A stretch of 30,210 nucleotides of DNA, taken from the NCBI GenBank assembly GCA_008931825.1, contig QXVZ01026268.1, positions 1-30,210 on the forward strand, in the 5' to 3' direction. The notes under the pieces were generated by a model that did not search any database, was not told the DNA's origin, and saw only the letters and a program-made list of their open reading frames with translations. Shown in pieces: positions 1 through 12,100 of the stretch (positions within the stretch are counted from its first letter, which is position 1; each line of letters opens with the position of its first letter). The stretch comes from Phallusia fumigata (lineage: Eukaryota; Chordata; Ascidiacea; Phlebobranchia; Ascidiidae). A program made the position numbers and the translations under genes.

Positions 1-139
1 GAGGTTACAATCCCGCATCGAACATCATCCCTTGAAGATTGCAATTCTCGATTTTATGGTAGTCTCGGTGCAGACTCAACCCGGGTTGCTCGAACTGTTT
101 CTTGACCTTGAGCCAAAAGTCAAGGACAAACCGGAAGAG
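1..139 (+). CDS. NUP188: NUP188 exon a (5' end outside window)
   Basis: The reading frame starts at base 2 and runs through IAILDFMVVSVQTQPGLL and ELFLDLEPK to a GT donor at 140, ending in phase 0. The QTQPGLLELFLDLE block is the clearest NUP188 match here. Position 1 belongs to a codon begun outside the window. Confidence 0.85.
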
Positions 140-3100
140 GTTATTACAATTAAATTGTTTTTCTTTCCAGCCTGTGGACCAGGTTTTGTCGATCTTTTAC
201 TTCGGTTTCACGGTTTCTGAGTAGCGGTTGTATTTGGTTAGGTTAGTATGTTGTGAAGGTCGTTCGAAACTGATTTGAACTGACAGAAATTCTCCTTTTT
301 CAATGTAACTGTCACAGCAATAATGCAGCAACGACCCGTATACCGTGTTCAAATCAATATTTGTCAAAAAAGGCCCGTTGATTAGATTTGATTGTGGATT
401 GTGGCTCGTTTGTAAAGCTAAAAGTACAAACCCCATTCTGGTTTGTAGCGTTTTCCTCAACAATAAATGCAAGGGACATTGATTCAACCCAATAATTTGC
501 GATATACTCTCAAAATCGAAGCCCCTTCAGTTAAAAATTACAAAAATGTGTGAATTGCGATCAAGCAGCTGACATAATGGCCGGCTCATTAAAAGCATGA
601 TCTACTGATATAACACAGAATAAAAATGAATATCATGCAAATAAATTGCGGTACTATTTTTAGGGTCTTCAGCTTGGAAAGTGCAGTTTTCTTCATGCGG
701 TTTTGACGATGATTGAACCCGACAAACAGGGAACCTACAAACTACCCACCCCGCTCCACACAGCTTGTGTCAAGTTCCTCAATGCCTTGTGGGTGGATAA
801 AAGACATCCTGTGTTGGAGGTATCTTGTTTTCCATTATGTCACAAGCATTTGTGTTTAATTGATTTTTTTGTGTGTAAAAATTATTGTGCGAGAATTTAT
901 TGAGTTTGTATTGATGACAAAATGCCAGAGAACTTGTATACAGTGAATACATTTTATTTCAAACGTTTCCACAATCGCTGTTGTCATCATCAGTAAATAA
1001 TGACTGAAGCTTAAAATCGTGCGTTACATACACAAGTGAGGTCAAAATGAAAACGTGACCCAATTAGTAACATTTTGAATTCTGTCGAAGTATTCAAAAA
1101 GCCAAGGGCTGGAACTTCAATGTAGCGTCTCATATTAACAGTGCTTTGTCATGCATGCTCGGGGTTTTATGTGGTAACTACAAATCGCCGTGTTTATTAT
1201 TTAATGGTAGGAAAAACTTGTTACCTAGATTTTTGGTACAGGATTGAATCCATTGGTTAGGAAACTCGTTCTTTTAAAACTTTGACTGAAAACTGAAAGA
1301 ATGTCAGTAGATGTTGATTTTATTAGTTTAAGATTCAATTGTAATCTTCCATTTTAATGGTTGGTAGTCTTTCCGTAGTCCGACTTTTACCTAACAACTG
1401 AGGTTTACTTTGCTTTTTACCAAGGCGTTAAAGGGAAGTGGAAAACAGTTCTGGAGTTCGTTGTTGCTTCCACTGTTCAGTGAGAACTCACCGAAAGAAA
1501 TCGCCCAGGTAAAATATGCGGTTATGTTCTAAGCACAAAATGGGTCGGTGATAAATAATATGTGCTAACGCTTGCGAAACTACTGTAAAATTCGTAAGAA
1601 GTACAATATTAGCAAACGAATATAGTACAAAACACTGCATTAATTTGAGTTGAGTTTATTTCGCTTGGTGAAGATGGGCCAAACCTGCAAGTGTTCTGTT
1701 TGGTCGAGCACCGAGCACCTCACGTTAACGCTCGATGCTTGGTCGAGCACGCTCGGTGTATTGTGACGTCACAAACATTCCAATTTACCCTGTAGTTTTT
1801 TTTAAGGTCCATCAGCGAGCCATCAGGGCCGTATTTAACCTCTGGGGTTCATTTCTGCATAACATGTGAGGCAAGTCAACGCTAAGTGAAACACCCATTT
1901 TTTGAGTAACAACAGCAGCGCACGAAGACTCTGACGTCATGTCTGACCATAGAACTCTAATAACAGATTTCTATGCTAAGAAATAAGCTCACACTCTACA
2001 AAAACAAGATTACTCTGTAAAACCTATTTGTTTCACATGTTCGGATAGCAAATAATCAATTCGTAGTGCGGTTTTGCAGTAATTGCGTAGTTTTAAATTT
2101 GGTTTAGAATAAATTTGAATTTTTGGTCTAATGCTCGGCTTGGTTCATGCGACTGCTTGGCCGAGCGCCGAGCATCAAAAATTGCGATGCTCGGTACCGA
2201 GTACTCGGGTTCTGGCTCGGTTCGGCCCATCCCTAGTAGCCACCCAATTGCGCTAAAACAATCACCAAGCCGAAAATAGATGCGCAACACAGAAACATTG
2301 TGTAGCGCGAAAAAATAAACGGCACAAATTAATAAGATTAAAACGCGATGCAGCTACACCGTAATTAAGGCGTTATGTGGCGGGGACTCACATCGGAGGG
2401 TGAGTTTAGCGCATGGAGAATTTGCTGAATTTCACTTGATTTGGCCCCCAAACGTGTGACTGGCGTAAAATTTGCGTTGTAAATTGGAAGGTTTAGCTTC
2501 ATGCGAAAAAGTCCCTTTGACGTAGCTGATATATTTGTAGAACGAACTTTTGGAAACGTGCGCTCACTCTCTCAACGTGGTGGCGCTAGAGACGTTCTAC
2601 ACGTCGCACGGAAAACCGGACAAAAACTTTGAGGATCTGATGAAGGAATTCAAGGAGAAGAAACGATACCAGCATTGGTCGAAGGTAGTTCTAGCACTAA
2701 CATTTTTTCTTTGTTTTTTAGATGTTATCTTGTGTAATAATGTACAATACAAATCTGCATTAGGTGAACTAGTTCGTCTAAGATTCATTCCAATTTTTAG
2801 TACCTGAGACGTTTTGGTATTGTTGCCATCAATGTGTGCCATAGACGCATTTTTCGGGTATATAAGATTTTTGGTAGCAGTGGCACACTCCATTGTACAA
2901 CGAGTTGTTATGCAACGAATAGACCTAAAAAGTTCGACCTAAAGCGAATATTTGACCAGAAACCCAATTATTCCCGCTGAATCTGGCAAAGCGTACTGCT
3001 TGATCTTTGCTGATAAAAGTGAAGATGTTTTTAACAGGCCGGAAGCCATTAGGAAAAATGAAACTTGACAAAAATGTGTATCATGTATCAGCCAATGTTG

Positions 3101-6100
3101 CTGTTTATACATGTTCTACAAGGTAAAATATTTTAATGAAACGAAACTAAAAAACGATAATCGAATTACCCGCCGAAAAATGTCAAATTATCCTTTTTGT
3201 GGTAATCACCTCCAGGTTAAGAACCACAGTTAGTGTTTCATTTGCCAAGTTTACATCAAAAAACGTTCACCGTCGGCCTCATTAAAAAATAGTACGGGCC
3301 AATATTAAAACATCGCCAAACGGGTATATTTGGCAAACATCGTTATGCATTACTATAATATCAATGAAATTGCCTAGGCCTCTCTCGCTTTTGCGAATGC
3401 GTCAACCTAACCATTGCACACTATCCAGGTTTTACTTTGCGTCTCAAAATCGCTGGCCGTCGTCGACACAAGCGAGCGAGAGCGCCACCTAATGTTTACA
3501 TCTGCCCTGCAAACTTTTATCACTGCTTCGAGGTTAACAGATGAAGATCTCTCGAAAGCGATATTGGATGACGTCATATCATCTATTTTGTTTTTGGTGG
3601 GTTTTGAAACTTTCTAAAATGCTTATGGCTCTTTTAGACGTTTTAAATAAAATTTGAGCTCCGTTATTTAATATTAGTGTTTTATTAACGTTTTCTGGTT
3701 TTTAAAAATATTTATCTTAAAAAATCAAAAAAAAAACAGAAAAACAAAAACGATGTTGCTTTTTTTAACAAAAACCTACTATGCTTTGGTGTAGAAAAAC
3801 GTGAGTTTTTTTAGATTTTTGACGTCACAAAAGCTTTAAAATTGCGTATTAAAAAAAGTTTTAGAAGGTTCGGAACATTTCTCTAAATCCTCAAAAACTT
3901 CAGTCCATTCGTAAGTGTTGTTCGGGTCGAAAAAGTGTCAAACAGTTTAATCCTATTTCTTGTATCAGTTAAAGGTGCAACTTGTTCACAGGTCAGCGAC
4001 GGTGGTTCGTCTTCATGTAAGGAGGTCAACGTTCTACTGAACCTTTGCACCGACTTGCTACTCACACAAGTTCACCATCACGTGAAAATGAAAAGGTGTC
4101 TGCAGCAAACTAACGACTGGCTAAAAAGGTTGGTTGCATAAAAGGTTGCCTTACATAAGTAGTATTCAGCACAGAAATTTTCCTGAAAAATCCGCTTATA
4201 CATTGGCATGATAGAATTATGAATCTCAGAGGTTCGAATCTAAAAATTCGCTTTTATTGGGTAGTTGTATTCGATATTAAACATTTTTTTCATGTTTGGG
4301 TGGCAAAAGCAGAAAGGCGAAAACTCTGATGCTGTATTAGCTCTTAGAGTATAAATAAATTGAATAGAATTCAAAATGCTGCTTTCAAATAATTTTCTCA
4401 TGACAATATTGCGCCTATAAACACGCAAAAGCTTGCCAGCCGGCGGAAAGTGACTGTTTTCTTTGCAGAACTGTTGCGGTGCTTCAGAAACTGCAGGAAT
4501 CCGGGAACTTTAGCAAATCTGCCTTCCACCTCCACACCACTGCTTACCACCTTGCCAAAGCCGCCAAGAAGAGGGATAAGAATGGTAATTTATAAACGCA
4601 GTGGTTCCCAACCTAGGGGTCGCAACGGATACGTGATATTTTTATAAACGCAGACAAATCTGTGATATTTTTACAACTGTTTACCGCATATAGGCTACAA
4701 CTGGTTTGGCCTGCATCACCTGTCTTGTCAGGTACGATAAGCAGTAGGTTATGTGCTCATAGTTAACTGCACAGGCATTGTCATTGAAACGTCACAGTAA
4801 GTGTTGTCATCAACAATGAAATCCTTAGATTGAGGTCATGAAGTTGCAAAGCCAGCCGTCTCATGGCGCAAAAGTGAATGCAAATACATGATATACTGTA
4901 AAACGCATTTTAATTAATCTTGCTGTTTAGAAACAAATGGTTGGTCGGGTCGCAAGATGTTTTAAATCATTATGGGGGGTCACCAGTCAGAAAAGGTTGG
5001 GAACCACTAACCTAACACAATGTTGTTGTTTTTCCAACTTACCCGGTCATAAACAAATAGAAATATGACTAATGTTGAGGTTATTGAACAACGACACGCA
5101 GTGACCAACACAAAATGGTTTTGCAATAACACAACACAAAAAATCTAAGGTAACATTAAACTAGAAAAAATGATTCCAATATCCAGTGTCTATGCCATTT
5201 GTTGGCATATTTGGACAGGTGCGTTTGGCTTCCTTTGCTGTCTGTCACTTAGGGACCAGCAGTACTTGTAAAGTTGGGCCCGCACGGGCTAGTGCAGTAT
5301 TTCGTTACTTTTTTGTGGTGAACATTATCGTTTGTTTCAAGTTGTTGCTGATCTGATCCAAGTGACTTGTCATAACCTCTCAACGATCCTGAAACACCTC
5401 GATGGCCAACCGTCTGTCTTCATCATACAGGTAAATCAAGGAAATGTGTAACTGCTGACAAATTCGCCAACAAGGCACTACAGCCAATTCAAGTCTCAAA
5501 TTTATTTCTGGTTACCCGGGTCAAGTTCCAAGCTATATACAAATTAGGTCGGAAAACCCTGTCATTTTTGCGATGATTCACACTTGGGATTTAATGATAC
5601 GAAACGCTCAACAAGATTGGCATGAAGCCAAGTTTTTTACAAACAGTGACTTTAGTCAAGTTTAGTCTAACGACCAGTGACTCGAGTAGAACGACTCTTT
5701 TGTGGAGAACGAAGTTATTTTGACTTTTTTACCAGTAGAGACTCAAGTCAATTGTTTGAACAGCTACTCGAGTAGAGATCCCTCAGTCGATTTTTTGCAA
5801 CTCTGCTATAAGCCCGTCTTCGTTGATGAAAATTTGATATAAGCTAATCGGGAGCAGTCTTGTCAAGCTTGTCATGATGAATGGCGCACGTGTTTTTACC
5901 AAAAGTATGACAATCCCGGCGATTTTGTGGTTTATCTCATTATTTCTCAGTCTTCGGAAAAGTTAGTTGGACTTCCGACGCACCAGCAATAAGGATTTAA
6001 TAAAGACGCACAGCTTAAGAACCACGGGTTTAATTCAAGTTGCAGATGTCGTTGTGGCATTGTAAATTGCGTGGAAAATGTGATTAATTTTCTGGTTTAT

Positions 6101-9100
6101 TTTACCGATTTTTTGCCGACTTTTTTACTAACTTTGTCTTTAAAAAGTGTTTTCAATATCCAATGCCTTGTTGTGTCAAACAGGCGTCAATTGTTTTGAT
6201 TCAAACCCTCGAGCTTCTGTGTGAGAGTGACGACGGCGGAATCAGCCACTCGTGGCGCCAGTCCGTGTCACGTGATTCCACCATCCACCTGCTGATGATG
6301 GTGCTGGTCGACTTGACCGACACCTGCAATGAACAAACTGGTGAGTAAGAAAGGATAGTGAATACGACGGGGAAAACCCTTGCGTAAAAAGTGACTTCTT
6401 TTACCGAAAAATCATAAATTGCATGTTTGTTGCAGTGGTTCCCAACCAGATTTGAATCAATTACAATTTGTAAATGAGCTGAATGTAATTAATTACTATT
6501 ATTGGTGTAGTTGTAATTTGCTTACAATTTTACCTAATTACTTCTAAAATCATTTTTTTGCAAGATACCTTTGCTACAGATTTTATGCATCATTTTGGAA
6601 GCATGGCTCTACATTTTAGAAATATTGACTTGATTGTTCTGTCGTTGTGTAAAAACAATGTGTTGAAATCGAAATTTTTATGACATGTAATTGTTTTTTG
6701 TAATTAATTACAATTCTCAAAATTATTGTAATTGTAATTGTATTTTAATTTTATAGACAGAGTAATTGTATTGTAATTCAAAAATTTGTCAGAATAATTG
6801 TAATTGTAATTTGACTAAAAATTTCCACTCTGCAGTTAAACTATTTATGATAAGTCGTAAGTGTAGTGTTTCGTTTTAGATAGACCCGTGGCTCCAAACC
6901 TTTTAGTATCACTTTATTTCACAATGAAAAGTATCTACTTGGGGAATGCTCCGTAAAGGGTTGGGAACTACTGCCTTACGCCGTACTAAAATTCGGTTTA
7001 TTAAAAAACATTGGTACATATATTACAAATTGGTCGTGGGTTGTGCAGGACCTAATCCTTTTTTTTTTCAGAAAAATCGGCGTCACTCTGCATCGCCATC
7101 TTGCGTTTGTTTTCGTGCGTCTCGTTCCACCACGAGGTGGCGCTGACGGTACTCCACACACGAAACTCGCCGAAGTTGTGCTTGAACTGGACAAACACTT
7201 ACAACGCGAAATCCAAAAAGGTAAAAAACACCACAAAATTTTCTCCACTCACGAAAAGCAATAAAAGTGGCCATCACGACAAACTTAGCTAAAACCGAGG
7301 TTTTATGGTTGTAAAACGGCAAACAGATTGTGTAAAACCTCACAAAAAGCTAAGGTGTATTAGTGCAGAAATTGTCCTGAACCACGAGTGCTTAATACAG
7401 ACGATTCCAGTTTCGAAAAAACTATAATAGGGCTGAAGCTTAAAGCACACTCAAATCAGTCTGTCTATTTCTTATTGCGAGTAAAGCGGGGTGCAAGAGT
7501 TTGCCATTATTACAACACATTTTCTGTGTTTCGACATTCCTGGTAGTGACAAAAGCCTTTGCCGAAACGTAGAAAATGTTTTCCATCGAAGTATACTGGC
7601 CTTTACCTTCGTATTGAATCAAAAAAGGCTGTTTCTGTAAAATGTTGTATGCTTCTAATTAGGATTCGATTAGGAAAGTGCCGCTTGAACAATTTTGTTT
7701 TATTTGCATCTGTCAGTGGTTGAACGTGTATCATGCTTCGCTGCACTTCGTGACATGCATGATCGGTGCCGTTACACATGACTTCACCGACAACACGCTG
7801 GACTTTATCGGAGTTCACCAGGAACGCATCATCCAGGTAGGATTCAACCGAAATTGTTTATTTTCACATTCAAACTTGTATCGGGTTTCGAATGCGCTGT
7901 GTTCAGTGAACCTTGACGCGATTTTTAGGATTTTTTTGGTGGAAATTGACGACTGTATTATAAAATTAAATTATTCTGTAATTGAGTAGACCAGTGGTTC
8001 CCCAACTTTTTTGATGCATTCTCCCCTTGGATTATTTTGGAACTTTTCATTCCTTCCCTACCAGACAAAAATTAGTTTAAAGCAGTGGTCACAAACATGC
8101 GGCCCGCGGAGGCATTTCGAAATTTCAAGTGATTTGTTTAACTTGGGGCAGATTAAAATGCCCCGCCAGCAATCAACATACATTTATTCCAAAGTACAAA
8201 TAGAATCTAGATGCAAGGTTTTAAGGGAGAAAGCTGTACCAGATAGGAATCAGCTATTGCGATTGTTGCGTCACTGAAGTACCATTGTCCCTTTGTAAAT
8301 TGTAAATCTTTTTAGATGGCGGCTGCACAGCTGATTTTTTCACTTTGCTGCATTTCTGTTTATCAGCTTGTTTTGGTCTATTGGAATTAAAGAAGCGTGA
8401 TAGCTTTACCTAACAAATTTGAAACGCGGTGCAAATAACCTAAGTGCAGTAGTACACTGCTAACAGATCAAACGTAGTATTTGACGTTTGCAAAATCACT
8501 GTACTCATAGTGCGGCCCTCGTGTTACTTTTAAAGTTTTCCATTGGTCCTCGCAAACATTTGAGTTTGAGACCCCTGGTTTAGAGTGATAATAAAAGATT
8601 TAAGCCACTGATCTGCCCCAAAAGAAATACTACCCATATCACGTGTAACTTTACTGTCAAGGGTAAATGCCCCCTGGGGAGGAATTCCACCCCGCTTGGG
8701 AACCACCTGGGGTAGTGAAAACCGAAATGCGTTTGCTATATGACGCTGTAAAAGTCGGTACGTGCTCCTAACAACTCTGCTCCTATTACAATTGTTGTCT
8801 GTAGTATAGTAACATGTGTGATTACATGTGGTCTGTCAAAGAGCGCAACGTTGTTGTTGAATTTATAGCGCATCACTGAAACCGCCTTGGAAAAGGTTGT
8901 CGTCTGGTTTGCTGTGGCTCGGCCAAGGTTGCTGCTGGTCAACTTACTTGTGGCCAAGGGGTTTAAATATTGTCTTTGTCATATTTATAACTTTGGCATG
9001 ATGTTAAAAATATTGGTTGGATTCTAAAAGGCATTTTTGCAACCATAAATAAATTTAGGCGACAAAGGCTAGACCTACTAAACGCACTGCTGCATTCAAA

Positions 9101-12100
9101 CAAATATGTTGGTTTTGCAAGTATAGCCGCACGTATCTCGAATATGGCCCATTTACGGGTCTCATACCGGAATTTTAATTCTCCGACTAGTTCCGTTAAT
9201 CGATTATAGTTCGGCGCCAGTTATCTAATTTGTTTGTGTAGCCTTCCGTCTGTTGGATGATAATGTGCCTTTTAACGAACCTTTTTTGTTCGTGGATTCA
9301 GTAAGCGCAAACAAAAGTATCAATATGGCCAAGCGACAGGCCTTTAAGCTGTTTGTTATCTTTCTTTCTCTGAAATTGTGTAGCAAATATATACTCTTAG
9401 TGACCCTTTAAGTAAACTGTTGACTTTTTAGGTATTTTGCGTCTAAAAATAATTTTACAACAGAATCTGACCGCTTCCGCGTTTCAAAAAGGCTATTAAT
9501 TTGTTTGAACAAATTTCTATAATATCGTCACGGTTAATTGGGCGAAGCTTGCTCCAAACCTTCTGCCCGGCTGTCTAGCTTTATTTGTTTGAACAAATTT
9601 CTATAATATCGTCACGGTTAATTGGGCGAAGCTTGCTCCAAACCTTCTGCCTGGCTGTCTAGCTTTACTGTCATAAAAATATTTCTTTTTTATTAACTCT
9701 CGATGAATTCAAAGCTAAACGTAGAACGTTGTATGGACATTGTTGTTTTGTGCGCTGTCGTAAATTCTGTTACTTGTAACATGCTTAACAAAAATTTAAT
9801 CCAATTAAAACAAAAAAAGCTTAGAATTTTGTAGTGCTGGAAAACGATGGTTAACTTGCCTAGGTTTAGGCTTTCTTCTTTCTTCTAAAACGAAACAATG
9901 GTTTATTTTTGAATCCAGTACTCCAGTCGGTCCCAACCTGGGGTCGCGACCCCAGAAGGGGTCGCAGGGAGGTTTTCTTGGGGTCGCAACAGCTATGTGA
10001 TATTTTTACAACTTTTTATCACACATAGGTTACAACTGGTTTGGCCTACATAACCTGTCTTGTCTGGTACGATAAGCAGTGGACTATGTGCCAATAGCTA
10101 ACTGCACATGCATTGTCATTGAAACATGACAGTAATTATTGTCATCAACAATGAAATCCTTAGGTTAAGGCCATTGATGAAGTTGCAAAGCCAGCCGTTT
10201 CATGGAGCAAAAGTGAATGCAAATAAATGATACACTGTAAAAAGCAATTTGATTGATCTTGTTGTTTAGAAAAAAANTTTCACCAGGACTTTGCGAGGTC
10301 ATGCTTGACTACTCCTTCGTCGCAGGTTTGTGCCACCAAATTGCGTGACGTACTGTAAATCCAAACGACGTCATAAATGTTTCAGTGACGTCATAAAATT
10401 GTAACGTATATTGCAATAAATTACAAGTTTTCCCTAATCCAAAATTATAAACCTTGTTTGTAAAACTATTACTGCATTTCTGTATTTGACAATAAACGTA
10501 CCTACGTCACACGGTTTGACGTCATCAAAACTTTTACGTCACAGACGAGTATCCTCGCTTGTTAGCGATCAACTTCGGCACACCGACCATGGAACCGAAT
10601 GTTCCAGTGTCATTTGGTGGGATTATCAGTGCGGCAAATTACGCTCTGTCTGCTTTACACAAGGTAAGTGCTAATACAATGCCTTTGTCAATTGTTTGGT
10701 GAAGGGTATAGATCACGAAAGTACTTGAATTTCCAAAGCCTTTTGTTAGAAAAGCATTACAAATCATTCGTATCAGTTTAATCCGAATAGGGCGATAATG
10801 CGGATAAACTGAGGTTTACTGTATAAAGTGTGTGTTGAGCTAAGTATTTCACAAATGTGTCGATTTTTCGGTTTACACCAAATCTATTGGTAGGTTACGA
10901 GACATGCAGAGGTCGCAATTTCGAAACTTCCTACATCCGGGAGCTGTATACGAAAAAAATCCCTCCTCTAGGGTCTTTAGTATTTTATCTATATGTAGGA
11001 ATAAGCCGAAAGAGTACAGGAGTTTCGGCAGCGTCAAAAATGGCGATGCACGGTGCTCGATCAAAACCTAAAGAACATCCCGTAACCATGAGCAAAAGAC
11101 AATAGTTACCACGCAACAAACATCAAAAGCCGTTTTTTTGTATTTGGCTGGTTATGTCATACAAACGTTTTCGGAAAGTAAAAGGGACGGAACTCGGGTG
11201 CTTAAAGAACATAAAATACGACGATTCTTATGCTTTTTACGTCATATATGTGTGAACTGGTTATATTCTAAGCATGCTCTACTACCGAGCACCATGGGTT
11301 TAATTGAGGTGTTGAAAGAAACTAGACCGATGTTAGTCGATTTATACGCGTTATTACTACACTGTAGTTCCCAACCTTTTCTGACTGGCGACCCCCTATA
11401 ATGATTTAAAATATCTTGCGACATGACCAACCATTTTTTTTCTAAACAATATGATCAATCAAATTGCTTTTTACGTTATATCATTTATTTGCATTCACTT
11501 TTGCTCCATGAGACGGCTGGCTTCGCAACTTTATGGCCTTAATCTAAGGATTTTATTGTTGTGACGTTTCAATCACAATGCTTGTGCAGTTAGCTATTGG
11601 CACATAGTCTACTGCTTATCGTACCTGACAAGACAGGTGATGCAGGCCAAACCAGTTGTAACCTATGTGTAGTAAAAAGTTGTAAAAGTATCACATATCA
11701 GTCGCGACCCCCAGAAACCTCCATGCGACCCCCAGGTTGGGAACCACTGTACTACAGTATCGTTTGTTAGCACTAGTAAAATTTCATGCCCAGTTCCCAA
11801 AATCTTATTTTAAGTTGATTAAAAATTAACGTATTTTTTCACAGACGGATACTGTTAATGCGGGCCAGGCGAGCTACAAAGACTCCTTGACTTACATCGC
11901 TGACGTATCCCTGATCCTTGTGATGTCTCAATGTCTGCTTTTGCTGAAACAGAGCAACGTGTCACACAGAAACAAGCAGTTCCTAAGGCGGAATCTCGGC
12001 GACGAACTTGTAAGTGCCTGCCTAAAGTATTTTGTTGTTCGTTTTTACCCCATTTATGGGGATGAGCCAAACCTGCAAGGGTTTTGTTTTGTCAAGCACC

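Noticed and set aside
2093-2290. Minus-strand open frame of 65 codons
   Set aside because: It lies across the right end of a MITE and the repeat beside it; composition and context show no gene.
6946-7343. Several overlapping open frames on both strands
   Set aside because: They are shadows of NUP188 exon j (7072-7220), which alone fits phase and splice sites.
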